DNA of 52,287 nt from Actinomycetota bacterium. GTDB taxonomy: Bacteria > Actinomycetota > Actinomycetes > Nanopelagicales > Nanopelagicaceae. The DNA lies in NCBI GenBank assembly GCA_026392845.1, contig JAPLBJ010000069.1, positions 1 to 52,287 on the forward strand, read 5' to 3'. A model generated the notes under the pieces. That model was not told where the DNA came from. It saw nothing but the letters and a program-made list of their open reading frames with translations, and searched no databases. The position numbers were made by a program, and so were the translations under genes. Below, one piece after another: positions 1 to 8,019 of the stretch; position 1 is the first letter of the stretch, and every line of letters begins with the position of its first letter.

Positions 1-561
1 CATCACTTCGCTTCCCAGAAGATTTATCTTGGCGCTACGTCCGGCGCCAGTAGTACCTGAAGCAGCAACGACGACTATGTCTGTGTCGATGAAACTAGTC
101 ACCGGTGCGATTGATAATGCAATTGCTGTTGCATAACAACCAGGGTTCGCAATCCGCATTTGTCCAACAATATGTTCTCTAAATAATTCTGGAAGCCCAT
201 ATGTCCAGGTTCCTGCATGAGTTCCACCATAGTATTTATTCCAGTCATCAGCATCGTGTAATCGAAAATCTGCACCCAGATCAACAATCTTTATATTTTC
301 TGGAATATCTTGAGCGATTTTTGCTGATTCTCCGTGCGGTAGTGCTAGAAAAGCAAAATCAATCTCTTTCCAATTGATTGAGCTAACCTCAACAAACTTA
401 CGCCCTGCGTAAGAGTGCAGAAATGGATGAATGGAAATGACATCTTCCCCGGCGTTGGAATGAGCAGATATTGCCGCAACTTCAAAGTCAGGGTGCCCCG
501 CAAGAATGCGCAGGAGTTCTCCGCCTGAATATCCACTTGCTCCGATTACTGCAGTTCTCAT
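1..561 (-). CDS. argC: N-acetyl-gamma-glutamyl-phosphate reductase, N-terminal part (cut by window edge)
   Basis: ArgC reduces N-acetyl-glutamyl phosphate to the semialdehyde with NADPH, the third step of arginine synthesis. The frame is open from an ATG at 561 to the left edge, giving 187 residues without a stop; the C-terminal part lies outside the window. The N-terminus shows the NADP-binding GASGYSGGELL motif (residues 7-17), and NPGCYAT carries the catalytic cysteine at about residue 142. No Shine-Dalgarno precedes the ATG. Instead a TAAACT hexamer sits exactly 6 nt upstream, so the message is probably leaderless. Two ARG-box-like sites lie just upstream, so arginine repression is likely. 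The gene would be the first of an arginine operon running out of the window. Confidence 0.95.
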   Translation of the reverse strand, partial: MRTAVIGASGYSGGELLRILAGHPDFEVAAISAHSNAGEDVISIHPFLHSYAGRKFVEVSSINWKEIDFAFLALPHGESAKIAQDIPENIKIVDLGADFRLHDADDWNKYYGGTHAGTWTYGLPELFREHIVGQMRIANPGCYATAIALSIAPVTSFIDTDIVVVAASGTTGAGRSAKINLLGSEVM

Positions 562-567
562 GAGGAC

Positions 568-595
568 AGTTTAGCAAATATTAATAATTATGCAA
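568..595 (-). promoter_or_regulatory. Leaderless promoter of argC
   Basis: On the minus strand, TAAACT (568-573) lies exactly 6 nt before the argC ATG, where a -10 box belongs if transcription starts on the A of ATG. TTGCAT (590-595) lies 16 nt further upstream as a possible -35 box. It falls inside the first ARG-box-like site. Inferred from sequence only. Confidence 0.6.
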
Positions 596-614
596 ATCCC
601 TGCATAATTATGCG
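581..614. promoter_or_regulatory. Two tandem ARG-box-like operators upstream of argC
   Basis: Two related AT-rich dyads are centred on AATT at 586-589 and 606-609, 20 bp apart. The second, TGCATAATTATGCG (601-614), is nearly a perfect palindrome of TGCAT half sites. The first (581-594) keeps one good half site, ATGCA. ArgR boxes usually come as two 18-bp palindromes two or three bp apart, which gives the same spacing. They cover the -35 region of argC, and the second overlaps the end of pheT. Binding by ArgR is inferred. Confidence 0.6.
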
Positions 615-3055
615 GTTCGGAGGATAGCGCCGCAATCTTTGACTGCCTGGGCCACTGCCGCTTCACGAACCTGCGCAATTTCCGCCCCAGTCAGGGTGCG
701 ATCCGACGCTCTAAAGGTAAGAGAGTATGCAAGTGAAATTTTGCCATCACCCATTTTGTCATATCGATCAAAGAGAACAATTGACTCAAGTAATTCGCCC
801 GCACCTTTTCGAAGAGCAGATTCAACTGATGCAGCGCTGACTTTTTCATCAACTATGAGTGCAACATCTTGAAGGGCAGGTGGCATAGCGCCAACTCCCT
901 CTCCTCGTACTAGTGGAGATTGTGGAAGTGCACTGAGATTGATTACGAATGCAACAGAACGAGCAGGAAGAGAGAATTGTTCTACAACTCGAGGGTGTAA
1001 TTCGCCTGCATGAGCTACAGCCTTACCATCAATGAGAAGTTCTGCGCATCGACCTGGATGCCAAGGAGCGAAATCTGAACGCACTACTGTGAATTCTAAA
1101 TTACATAATTGCAACATCTCTTGCGCCATTGCAATTGCATCGCTCCATTCGTATGAACGAGATGAACCGCGCCAACTTGTGTCTTCAACCTTGCCAACGA
1201 GAATCGCTCCAAGATGTAAATGTTGAACTGGAACGCTTCCGAAAATTTCATCAATCTTTGCTTTCGACGGCTTCTTATCTAACTCTGGCGAGATTGCAGC
1301 AACTAGATCTTTAGAGTTTCTGAAGATGGAACCAACTTCAAATATTGCAAAGTCTTTCGCGCCGCGTCCAATATTGCGAGATGCAACTGCTGCAAGGCCC
1401 GGAATGAGGTGGGTGCGTAAAACTGGGAAGTCTTCCGACATAGGATTTGCAATTCGGTATGTCTTAGCGCGCTCATTGACATATCCCATAGATTCAATGA
1501 TCGCATCACTCGTGAAAGGAAAAGTTTGCACTTCTGACAAACCACGAGCTGCCAGAGCGCTAGAAATAACGCGAATACGTTTTTGCGACCATGTCAGAGA
1601 TGCATGCTTTGGCCGCGGAGGTAGCAATGAAGGAATAGCGTCGTAGCCAATCATGCGAGCTACTTCTTCAACAAAATCCGCTGGCTGAGTGAGATCCCAA
1701 CGCCATGAGGGAGGATCAACATTGAATTCCTTATCGACGTCACAACCAATCACAGTCAAGATTTCGCGAATCTTTTCGGGTGTAATAGAAAATCCTAAGA
1801 TTTGGGAAACATAAGCAGGGTCTAGCTTTACGATTGGTGCAAAGCGTGGCTCGCCTGCATGCTGCGAATCAACATGACTGGCCCCACCCAAATCAATCAA
1901 TAGTTGCGCAAAACGCGCTGAAGCAAACTCCGCCAAAGATGAATCCACCTGTCGCTCTAAACGACGCGATGCCTCAGTTGAAAGTTTATGTCGTCGTGAG
2001 TTCTTTGCGATAGCAATCGGGTCAAAACGGACCGCTTCAAGTGCAAGTTCAGTAGTCGAATTTGTAATCTCGGATTCTAAGCCACCCATAGTTCCTGCAA
2101 GTGCTAGTGGACCATTGTCATCCATGACCATTAGGTCTTGAGGTGAAATATTTCTTTCCTGGCCATCTAGCGTTGTGAACTTCTGATCTTTCTTGACTCT
2201 ACCAATTCGCAGACTTCCCTTTATCTTTGAACGGTCAAATGCGTGTAATGGTTGACCTAATTCCAACATCACATAATTCGTAATATCGACTGCAAGTGAA
2301 ATCGAGCGCATTCCCATTTTCTCGATGCGACGAGACATCCATAGCGGCGTTAGTGCATCTGCTTTGTAATTGGCCAGAGTTCGCAAGTAAAAGACCGAAG
2401 CGCCATCTTCGAGAACGGGCGTAACCCCATTACCGCTCTTTTTGAATTCGAGTTTCTTGAGTGCTTCTACTGGATCAACAAATTTCACGTTAAGAGCACC
2501 CGCAATTTCGCGAGATAAACCGCGAATACTGAGTGCATAGCCGCGATCTGGATTTACTGCGATATCAAAGATTACATCATTGATTTCTAGGGCTTCTATT
2601 GCATCAGTACCGACGTTGAGAGAGTTGGCAGGAAGAACAATAATTCCAGAATGATCTTCACCTAAGCCGAGTTCGCGCGAAGAACAAATCATTCCATTGC
2701 TTGTTTTCCCATAAGTTTCACGCGCTGAGATTGCGAAATTTCCTGGAAGAATCGCTCCTGGAAGGGCTGCAACAACTAAATCTCCCACTGCAAAATTAGT
2801 GGCTCCACATATAACAAATCGACTCTGCTTCTCCCCACAGTCCAATTCGACATAACGAATGGGTTTCTTGTTTCCAGTGAGCTCTTCAATCGCCAATACT
2901 TTTGCAACGACAAGAGAGCCAGTTAAATCTGCGCCTTGAGTGATGATTTCTTCGACCTCAAAGCCAACGCGAATGAATGCATCTGAGATTGCTTGCGCAC
3001 TTATTGATTCTGGGATAGCGGCGAATTCACGCAACCACGATAACGGTGCGCGCAT
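608..3055 (-). CDS. pheT: Phenylalanine-tRNA ligase beta subunit
   Basis: Beta chain of the alpha2-beta2 phenylalanyl-tRNA synthetase, which charges tRNA-Phe in the cytoplasm. At 815 residues it has full bacterial length. In order I see an N-terminal tRNA-binding OB domain (about residues 40-150), the B3/B4 editing region around GTMGGLESE (about 320-330), the B5 domain, the catalytic-like module, and a C-terminal FDX-ACB anticodon-binding domain with the typical VFDRYDKMGDGKISLAYSL stretch. The ATG overlaps the pheS stop by one base (TAATG), so the two are translationally coupled. The stop overlaps the distal ARG-box-like site of argC, which leaves almost no spacer between the operons. Confidence 0.97.
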   Translation of the reverse strand: MRAPLSWLREFAAIPESISAQAISDAFIRVGFEVEEIITQGADLTGSLVVAKVLAIEELTGNKKPIRYVELDCGEKQSRFVICGATNFAVGDLVVAALPGAILPGNFAISARETYGKTSNGMICSSRELGLGEDHSGIIVLPANSLNVGTDAIEALEINDVIFDIAVNPDRGYALSIRGLSREIAGALNVKFVDPVEALKKLEFKKSGNGVTPVLEDGASVFYLRTLANYKADALTPLWMSRRIEKMGMRSISLAVDITNYVMLELGQPLHAFDRSKIKGSLRIGRVKKDQKFTTLDGQERNISPQDLMVMDDNGPLALAGTMGGLESEITNSTTELALEAVRFDPIAIAKNSRRHKLSTEASRRLERQVDSSLAEFASARFAQLLIDLGGASHVDSQHAGEPRFAPIVKLDPAYVSQILGFSITPEKIREILTVIGCDVDKEFNVDPPSWRWDLTQPADFVEEVARMIGYDAIPSLLPPRPKHASLTWSQKRIRVISSALAARGLSEVQTFPFTSDAIIESMGYVNERAKTYRIANPMSEDFPVLRTHLIPGLAAVASRNIGRGAKDFAIFEVGSIFRNSKDLVAAISPELDKKPSKAKIDEIFGSVPVQHLHLGAILVGKVEDTSWRGSSRSYEWSDAIAMAQEMLQLCNLEFTVVRSDFAPWHPGRCAELLIDGKAVAHAGELHPRVVEQFSLPARSVAFVINLSALPQSPLVRGEGVGAMPPALQDVALIVDEKVSAASVESALRKGAGELLESIVLFDRYDKMGDGKISLAYSLTFRASDRTLTGAEIAQVREAAVAQAVKDCGAILRTA

Positions 3056-4062
3056 TACAACCCCATACCGAACTGTCGAGTGAAACGTAAATCTCCCTCG
3101 ACGATGTCGTGCATGTCAGTAATTCCATGGCGAACCATCAATGTACGTTCCAAACCCATTCCAAATGCAAAACCAGTAAAGATATCTGTATCAATTCCAC
3201 ACGTCTGAAGAACTTTAGGATTGACCATTCCGCAACCGCCCCATTCGATCCAGCGGCCATTGAAAAAGATATCAATCTCTGCACTTGGTTCAGTGAAAGG
3301 AAAAAACGAGGGTCGAAGTCGAGTTGTTACATCTGCACCGAACATGTGCTGCGCAAAATTATCAAGAGTGCCCTTCAGGTGCGCCATCGTGATACCTCGA
3401 TCAACGACAAGTCCTTCTACCTGATGAAAGACGGGACTATGAGTTGCATCGAGTTCGTCAGCGCGGAAAGTTCTCCCTGGAGAGATGATGTAGATGGGAG
3501 GCTCTTGGGTCAACATTGTGCGAATCTGAACTGGTGATGTCTGAGTCCGCAAAACCATGCCAGATTCCAAAGGTTCGATAAAGAATGTGTCTTGCATAGT
3601 ACGTGCCGGGTGATCAGCGGGGATATTGAGAGCATCAAAGTTGAGCCAGCCAGATTCCATCTCTGGCCCTTCTGCAACTGAGAAACCTTGTTCAATAAAG
3701 AAATCTGAAATCTCATTCTTGATAATTGATATTGGGTGCAATCCACCTCTGTGCATTCGGCTGGCAGGCAGCGTTATGTCTACTACCTCTTCAAGCAGTA
3801 CTTTCTGATCGCGAATATTTTCTAATTTCTTTGTAGCGCTATCAAGAGCGCTTGCAATCTGCGCTTTCGCATCTCCGATTACTTTTCCAAATGATGCTTT
3901 CTCATCTGGTGAGAGCGAACCGAGTGATCTACTCGCTAATGAAATAGGAGCTTTATCCCCCATGTGCGCCAGACGTGCACTCTTGAGTTCATCAAGGTCA
4001 CCTGCCGAGAGGAAGGCAGCTTGAGCATCTTTTACCCAGCCTGCTACTTCCTTTGAATCCAT
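3055..4062 (-). CDS. pheS: Phenylalanine-tRNA ligase alpha subunit
   Basis: Catalytic alpha chain of phenylalanyl-tRNA synthetase, which activates Phe with ATP and transfers it to tRNA-Phe. The start is set at the ATG of MDSKEVAGWVKDA, giving 335 residues. A longer frame reaches 4161, but its extra 33 residues overlap the upstream methyltransferase gene and do not resemble the family. Class II motifs are visible: motif 2 near FRADELDATHSPVFHQVEG and motif 3 near GFAFGMGLERTLMVRHGI, with an N-terminal coiled-coil tRNA-binding arm over about residues 1-90. It is coupled to pheT by a TAATG overlap. A TAGAGT hexamer 7 nt before the ATG may be its own promoter. Confidence 0.96.
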   Translation of the reverse strand: MDSKEVAGWVKDAQAAFLSAGDLDELKSARLAHMGDKAPISLASRSLGSLSPDEKASFGKVIGDAKAQIASALDSATKKLENIRDQKVLLEEVVDITLPASRMHRGGLHPISIIKNEISDFFIEQGFSVAEGPEMESGWLNFDALNIPADHPARTMQDTFFIEPLESGMVLRTQTSPVQIRTMLTQEPPIYIISPGRTFRADELDATHSPVFHQVEGLVVDRGITMAHLKGTLDNFAQHMFGADVTTRLRPSFFPFTEPSAEIDIFFNGRWIEWGGCGMVNPKVLQTCGIDTDIFTGFAFGMGLERTLMVRHGITDMHDIVEGDLRFTRQFGMGL

Positions 4063-4069
4063 GAAGCGA

Positions 4070-4075
4070 ACTCTA
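4070..4075 (-). promoter_or_regulatory. Possible -10 box of pheS inside the end of the upstream gene
   Basis: TAGAGT lies 7 nt before the pheS ATG and overlaps the stop region of the methyltransferase gene. It matches the TARRNT hexamer of the leaderless promoters in this window, with one extra base of spacing. It would let pheST be transcribed separately from infC-rpmI-rplT. Weak evidence. Confidence 0.35.
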
Positions 4076-4867
4076 TCGCGACGAGTTAGCAGAGGTCGGG
4101 ATATTTGAAAGGTGATACATAACAATTGATGCCGCAGCAGAGAGATTGAGGCTTTCAGCATTTCCTGGCATGGGAATGCTCACCTGCGCAAGATTCTGTG
4201 GCGTTGCAATGCCCCTAGCTTCATTGCCAAATATTGCAATGCAATCATTTTCTACTCGCAATTCTGGAAGTGTGATCGAACCCTTTGATCCCAATGTAAA
4301 CATTTGAGTATGCGGGAAGGCAGCAATTATTTCATCCAAGGAGACGCCTTCAAAAACAGGTATATGCCATAACGAACCAGCAGTGGATCTCACAACTTTC
4401 GGCGAAAATAGATCAACACTTCCTGGCGAAGTAACAATGGCGCTCATTCCCATTGCATCAGCTGAGCGAATAATGGTTCCTGCATTTCCCGGATCTTGAA
4501 TCTCTGATAAATAAATTATTCTGCTATTTCCGCGTAATTGTAATTGCGAAATACTGCGCTGTGGGATTGAGCAAATTGCAAGAATTCCTTGTGGCGTAAT
4601 CGTCTCTGATATGGCAGCCATTACTTCATCGCTCACATCAACAGTATTGATGTCGGATATATTGATTGATTCCTCTAAGCGATTGCGTCCATTGCTTGTC
4701 AGATAAAGAGTATCGATTGATATTTCTTTGCGAAATGTGATTGCTTCGCGAACGCTTTGAATTCCTTCAGCTACAAAAAGAGCTGCATTCCGTCTTTCTT
4801 TTACTCCCCTAGAACCAATAAGAGCCTTCACTCGCGCAATATGTGGCGAATGAAGGCTCTCAATCAT
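4073..4867 (-). CDS. TrmH-family (SPOUT) RNA 2'-O-methyltransferase
   Basis: A 264-residue RNA ribose methyltransferase of the TrmH/SpoU family, using S-adenosylmethionine on rRNA or tRNA. The three SpoU motifs are clear: NAGTIIRSADAMG (about 129-141), FGNEARGI (about 215-222) and IPMPGNAESLNLSAAASIV near the C-terminus, which form the trefoil knot SAM site. The N-terminal segment resembles the substrate-binding domain of RlmB/TsnR-type enzymes. It sits 9 bp after rplT and 10 bp before pheS. A methyltransferase between rplT and pheS is common in actinobacteria, which favours an rRNA target. The exact nucleotide cannot be told from sequence, so no symbol is given. Confidence 0.9.
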   Translation of the reverse strand: MIESLHSPHIARVKALIGSRGVKERRNAALFVAEGIQSVREAITFRKEISIDTLYLTSNGRNRLEESINISDINTVDVSDEVMAAISETITPQGILAICSIPQRSISQLQLRGNSRIIYLSEIQDPGNAGTIIRSADAMGMSAIVTSPGSVDLFSPKVVRSTAGSLWHIPVFEGVSLDEIIAAFPHTQMFTLGSKGSITLPELRVENDCIAIFGNEARGIATPQNLAQVSIPMPGNAESLNLSAAASIVMYHLSNIPTSANSSR

Positions 4868-4876
4868 TGGTGCCTA

Positions 4877-5239
4877 TTAAGCAGAGATCAAGCTTTTGCG
4901 AGCAACATCAACTAGTGTCTTGAAAGTTGCTGGCTCATTTGTTGCTAGCTCTGAAAGTACACGACGATCAACTTCAACTCCTGCAGCCTTTAGGCCTTGG
5001 ATGAAGCGGTTGTATGTAAGTCCATTTGCACGGCATTCAGCATTGATGCGTTGAATCCAAAGACGACGGAAATCGCCTTTCTTATCTTTGCGGTCATTGA
5101 ATGCATAAACCATTGAGTGCGTAACTTGCTCTTTCGCCTTTGTGAAAAGACGTGAACGTTGTCCACGATATCCACTTGCGCGCTCGAGAGTTGTGCGACG
5201 CTTCTTTGCTGCGTGAACTCCACGTTTTACTCTTGCCAT
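4877..5239 (-). CDS. rplT: 50S ribosomal protein L20
   Basis: L20 binds 23S rRNA early in assembly of the large subunit and in several bacteria represses its own infC-rpmI-rplT operon. At 120 residues it has the usual length. The basic N-terminus [15 protein letters not shown] and the segment [17 protein letters not shown] are typical. The gene follows rpmI after 13 bp and ends 9 bp before the methyltransferase, so the infC operon probably continues into it. Confidence 0.98.
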   Translation of the reverse strand: MARVKRGVHAAKKRRTTLERASGYRGQRSRLFTKAKEQVTHSMVYAFNDRKDKKGDFRRLWIQRINAECRANGLTYNRFIQGLKAAGVEVDRRVLSELATNEPATFKTLVDVARKSLISA

Positions 5240-5252
5240 TTAGTCACGCTCC

Positions 5253-5450
5253 TTATTTCAAACCAAGCATGCGCTTGGCGGTCACTGTTACGGTTGCTTT
5301 TGCTGAAGTCTCTGTACTCAAGCGACGTGTCTGTCGTGAAGATTTGCGCTCGAGAAGGTGGCGCTTACCAGCGCGCTCGTGCATGATCTTTCCTGTACCT
5401 GTGACGCGGAAGGTTTTCTTAGCCCCACTGTGTGTCTTCATCTTTGGCAT
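5253..5450 (-). CDS. rpmI: 50S ribosomal protein L35
   Basis: A 65-residue basic protein of the large ribosomal subunit. The start [20 protein letters not shown] and the later [14 protein letters not shown] are diagnostic of L35. It lies between infC (11 bp upstream) and rplT (13 bp downstream) in the near-universal infC-rpmI-rplT order, so the three genes should be co-transcribed. Confidence 0.97.
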   Translation of the reverse strand: MPKMKTHSGAKKTFRVTGTGKIMHERAGKRHLLERKSSRQTRRLSTETSAKATVTVTAKRMLGLK

Positions 5451-5461
5451 TACATGCTCCC

Positions 5462-6220
5462 TTACTCGGTTGTCTCAGCTGCAGCTTCGGCTTTCGCTTT
5501 GCGTGCGGCTTTCTGTTCTGCAACTGCTTCTGTCTTCTTCTTCGTTGGACCCAGGACCATCGTCATGTTTCGTCCCTCTTGCTTTGGGGCGAATTCAATG
5601 AAGGCCACTTCTGCAACATCTTCTGCAAGACGTTGCAACATTTTGTAACCCAACTCAGGACGCGTTTGTTCTCTTCCACGAAACTTCATCGTAACTTTCA
5701 CCTTGTCGCCACCTTTGAGAAACTTTTCTACTTGAGCACGTTTGGTCTCATAGTCGTGAGTTTCAATCTTTGGTGTCAATCGCACTTCCTTCACCACAAT
5801 GTGGGTCTGGTTCTGTCGCGCTTCCCGTGCCTTCTGTGCAACTTCGTACTTATATTTTCCGAAGTCCATGATCTTGCAGTCGCCACCCTTGAGAAATTTC
5901 TCAACTTGATTACGTTTGGTTTCATAATCATGAGTTTCGATCTTTGGTGTTAAACGCACTTCCTTCACCACAATGTGGGTCTGGTTCTGTCGCGCTTCCC
6001 GGGCCTTCTGTGCAACTTCGTACTTATATTTTCCGAAGTCCATGATCTTGCATACGGGCGGATTAGCATCTGGTGCAATCTCAACTAAGTCGAGACCAAC
6101 TTCATCTGCCATCTTTAACGCTGTATCGATATCTACAACTCCAACTTGTTCTCCGGTGTAACCGATGAGACGAATTTGAGGTGTACGAATTCGATCGTTG
6201 ATGCGCGGTTCTGTTGTGAT
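5462..6220 (-). CDS. infC: Translation initiation factor IF-3 with an internal 58-residue duplication and an ATC start
   Basis: IF3 binds the 30S subunit, prevents premature 50S joining and checks the start codon and initiator tRNA. The family N-terminus [20 protein letters not shown] lies upstream of the first ATG (6112), so the real start is further out. An in-frame TAA lies just before codon ATC at 6218-6220, and an AAGGAG ribosome site stands 5 nt upstream, so ATC is the best start. The protein is 252 residues against the usual 170-200. The excess is a tandem in-frame repeat: residues 57-114 and 115-172 both run from CKIMDFG to FLKGGD and differ only at Asn/Ala. The unit covers the end of the N-domain, the linker helix and the first strand and helix of the C-domain. 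The C-terminal tail is rich in Lys, Ala and Glu. rpmI and rplT follow. Confidence 0.93.
   Translation of the reverse strand: MTTEPRINDRIRTPQIRLIGYTGEQVGVVDIDTALKMADEVGLDLVEIAPDANPPVCKIMDFGKYKYEVAQKAREARQNQTHIVVKEVRLTPKIETHDYETKRNQVEKFLKGGDCKIMDFGKYKYEVAQKAREARQNQTHIVVKEVRLTPKIETHDYETKRAQVEKFLKGGDKVKVTMKFRGREQTRPELGYKMLQRLAEDVAEVAFIEFAPKQEGRNMTMVLGPTKKKTEAVAEQKAARKAKAEAAAETTE
5705..6052 (-). repeat. Tandem 174-bp direct repeat inside infC
   Basis: Copies at 5879-6052 and 5705-5878 abut and keep frame (58 codons). By eye they differ at 13 of 174 bases: 12 lie in the half nearer the 3' end of each unit and one in the other half. All but one of the codon changes are silent. The uneven divergence suggests an older duplication partly homogenised, or a join of two alleles. 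A recent single copying error would leave identical copies. Confidence 0.95.
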
Positions 6221-6439
6221 TTGTGCTCCTTATGGTTGTGTCGAACGCTTCTAGTGAATCAAGCGCTACAAAAATCGCAACCGCAAGGGCTAGAAAAAGG
6301 ATTCAATCCTTTAGTCATACCCGACGAACCAAATCGCTAGAAGCGAAGAAGGTGGGAGCGGTAACTCCTCTTGCAGCAGCCGGAGCCACTGGTCTGGTGC
6401 AAAGATTACCCGAGCGAGCCCAAATAGAGAAATTCGCGC
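6221..6439 (-). promoter_or_regulatory. infC leader region with candidate hairpins
   Basis: This 219-bp gap between fabI and infC holds no convincing gene. On the minus strand AAAGGA/TCCTTT (6296-6312) forms a short hairpin followed by Ts, like a weak attenuator. A 9-bp inverted repeat, CGCTTCTAG at 6337-6345 with its partner at 6246-6254, could form an alternative stem just upstream of the ribosome site at 6226-6231. The infC operon is controlled through its leader in other bacteria. I do not recognise a known leader family here. Confidence 0.4.
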
Positions 6440-7207
6440 CTAAGCACCCATCGCATGAAGGCCACCATCGACATGAATAATCTCTGCTGTTGTCTTAGGA
6501 AACCAATCAGAGAGCAGCGCCACAGTAGCTTGGGCGGCAGGAACTGGATCAGTGGTGTCCCATGAAAGTGGTGAGCGTTCATTCCAAACTTTTTCAAACT
6601 CATCAAAACCTGGTATTGATTTCGCAGCCATTGTGCGAATGGGACCTGCTGCAACGAGATTGACTCGAATATTTTCTGGACCGAGGTCGCGTGCTAGGTA
6701 ACGAGATGTTGATTCGAGCGCTGCTTTTGCAACGCCCATCCAATCGTATTTCGGCCATGCAACTTGGGCATCGAAATCAAGTCCAACAACTGAACCACCA
6801 CCACTGAAAAGAGGGCGTGCGGCCATCGTTAGAGATTTAAGCGAAAATGCTGAAACTTGAAATGCAACAGCTACATCTTTCCAAGCAGTATTGAGGAAAT
6901 TTCCACCAAGTGCTGCTTCTGGCGCAAAACCAATTGAATGGACAACACCATCGAGACCATCAACATGTTCGCGAACGCGATCGGGTAGAGCTGCTAAATC
7001 TTCATCATTAGTGACATCTAATTGAATTACTGGCGCGGGTTGCGGAAGACGACCAGCAATGCGCTCTGTTAGGCGATGGACGCGTCCATACGAACTCAGA
7101 ATCACGGTCGCGCCTTCCTCTTGCGCTATCCGAGCAATATGAAATGCAATTGATGCATCAGTGAGAACACCAGTAACTAAAATTCTTTTTCCTTGGAGAA
7201 TCCCCAT
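6440..7207 (-). CDS. fabI: Enoyl-[acyl-carrier-protein] reductase (NADH), FabI/InhA type
   Basis: Catalyses the last reduction of each fatty acid elongation cycle, trans-2-enoyl-ACP to acyl-ACP. At 255 residues it is a short-chain dehydrogenase relative with the N-terminal nucleotide site GKRILVTGVLTDASIAFHIA and the active-site segment YDWMGVAKAALES, where Tyr and Lys are spaced as in FabI/InhA rather than as the YxxxK of FabG. VHSIGFAP is also typical. The gene starts two bases after the fabG stop, so the pair is one operon, as in mycobacteria and streptomycetes. It is the family targeted by isoniazid and triclosan. Confidence 0.95.
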   Translation of the reverse strand: MGILQGKRILVTGVLTDASIAFHIARIAQEEGATVILSSYGRVHRLTERIAGRLPQPAPVIQLDVTNDEDLAALPDRVREHVDGLDGVVHSIGFAPEAALGGNFLNTAWKDVAVAFQVSAFSLKSLTMAARPLFSGGGSVVGLDFDAQVAWPKYDWMGVAKAALESTSRYLARDLGPENIRVNLVAAGPIRTMAAKSIPGFDEFEKVWNERSPLSWDTTDPVPAAQATVALLSDWFPKTTAEIIHVDGGLHAMGA

Positions 7208-7209
7208 TT

Positions 7210-7926
7210 TTAGTGTCCCATTCCTAATCCGCCATCAACGGGAATAAGTGCACCCGTAATGTAACTCGCTTGTGGTGAAGCAATAAAGGATACGACATCC
7301 CCGATTTCATCTGCGGTTGAAAACCTTCCCAGTGGTACCGAACCTGCAATATCTGTTCTTCGCTTTTCATCTAACGAAGCAGTCATATCAGTTTCAACGA
7401 AACCCGGTGCAATTACATTTGCAGTAATACCTCGACTGCCTAATTCGCGAGCAAAAGATCGAGCCATGCCTAGAAGACCAGCTTTGCTCGATGAGTAATT
7501 CACCTGACCCGGTGCACCCACTCCCCCTACGACTGATCCAATAAATATCAATCGTCCACGTTTTAGTTTGAGTAAACCTTTAGTTGCGCGACGAGCAACC
7601 CTGAAAGAACCAGTGAGATTTGCATCGATGACACTTTGAAAATCTTCATCGCTCATTCTCATCACTAATCCATCTTTAGTAATGCCAGCATTCGCAACGA
7701 TTATTTCTGGGATTCCCCACTTGATTTCAATATCGTCAAATGCGGCGTCAACGCTTTCAGTGGAGGTCACATCCATCACAACGCTCTTGAATCCTGTTGG
7801 TGGAGTTCCTGAACGATAAGTAATAACTACATCATGTCCGTTTTTTTGCAATGATCGCGCAATAGCGAGACCAATACCTCTATTGCCGCCAGTTACTAAC
7901 GCTATTGAGTGTTGTTGATCGCTCAT
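7210..7926 (-). CDS. fabG: 3-oxoacyl-[acyl-carrier-protein] reductase
   Basis: Reduces beta-ketoacyl-ACP with NADPH in fatty acid elongation. The 238-residue classical short-chain dehydrogenase shows the TGGNRGIG dinucleotide loop (about 13-20), NAGI (about 89-92), the catalytic Ser of FIGSVVG, and YSSSKAG with the catalytic Tyr and Lys (about 154-158). The C-terminal ITGALIPVDGGLGMG is standard. The start has no Shine-Dalgarno. TAGATT lies exactly 6 nt before the ATG, so a leaderless transcript covering fabG-fabI is likely. It diverges from the DUF3099 gene across 93 bp. Confidence 0.94.
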   Translation of the reverse strand: MSDQQHSIALVTGGNRGIGLAIARSLQKNGHDVVITYRSGTPPTGFKSVVMDVTSTESVDAAFDDIEIKWGIPEIIVANAGITKDGLVMRMSDEDFQSVIDANLTGSFRVARRATKGLLKLKRGRLIFIGSVVGGVGAPGQVNYSSSKAGLLGMARSFARELGSRGITANVIAPGFVETDMTASLDEKRRTDIAGSVPLGRFSTADEIGDVVSFIASPQASYITGALIPVDGGLGMGH

Positions 7927-7932
7927 ACCCTG

Positions 7933-7938
7933 AATCTA
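7933..7938 (-). promoter_or_regulatory. Leaderless -10 box of fabG
   Basis: On the minus strand TAGATT is followed by CAGGGT and then the fabG ATG, a 6-nt gap that puts the transcript start on the start codon. TTGTTT stands 16 nt further upstream as a weak -35 box. Confidence 0.6.
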
Positions 7939-8007
7939 ATGGCTACTCAGGCGTAAACAAAGAATGGGCACGAATAGCTAGCGGATGCATAAACTCTTCA
8001 CACCATT

Positions 8008-8013
8008 TAGGCT
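8008..8013 (+). promoter_or_regulatory. Leaderless -10 box of the DUF3099 gene
   Basis: TAGGCT is followed by exactly six bases (TCAAAC) and the ATG at 8020, with no ribosome site between. It faces the fabG promoter across the divergent spacer. Confidence 0.55.
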
Positions 8014-8019
8014 TCAAAC

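Noticed and set aside
3055..4161. Longer N-terminus for PheS
   Set aside because: The extra 33 residues are the reverse-phase reading of the methyltransferase gene end and are unlike PheS; the ATG at 4062 fits the family.
5432..5953. A 173-residue open frame on the plus strand opposite infC, and similar frames opposite rpmI and rplT
   Set aside because: They lie wholly antisense to strongly supported genes, are rich in Cys, Phe and Leu as expected of reversed coding sequence, and have no ribosome site or recognisable motif. The frame opposite infC also repeats because the gene itself is duplicated.
6223..6480. Plus-strand frame of 85 codons in the infC-fabI gap
   Set aside because: It runs antisense into fabI, has no family resemblance, and covers what is better explained as the infC leader.
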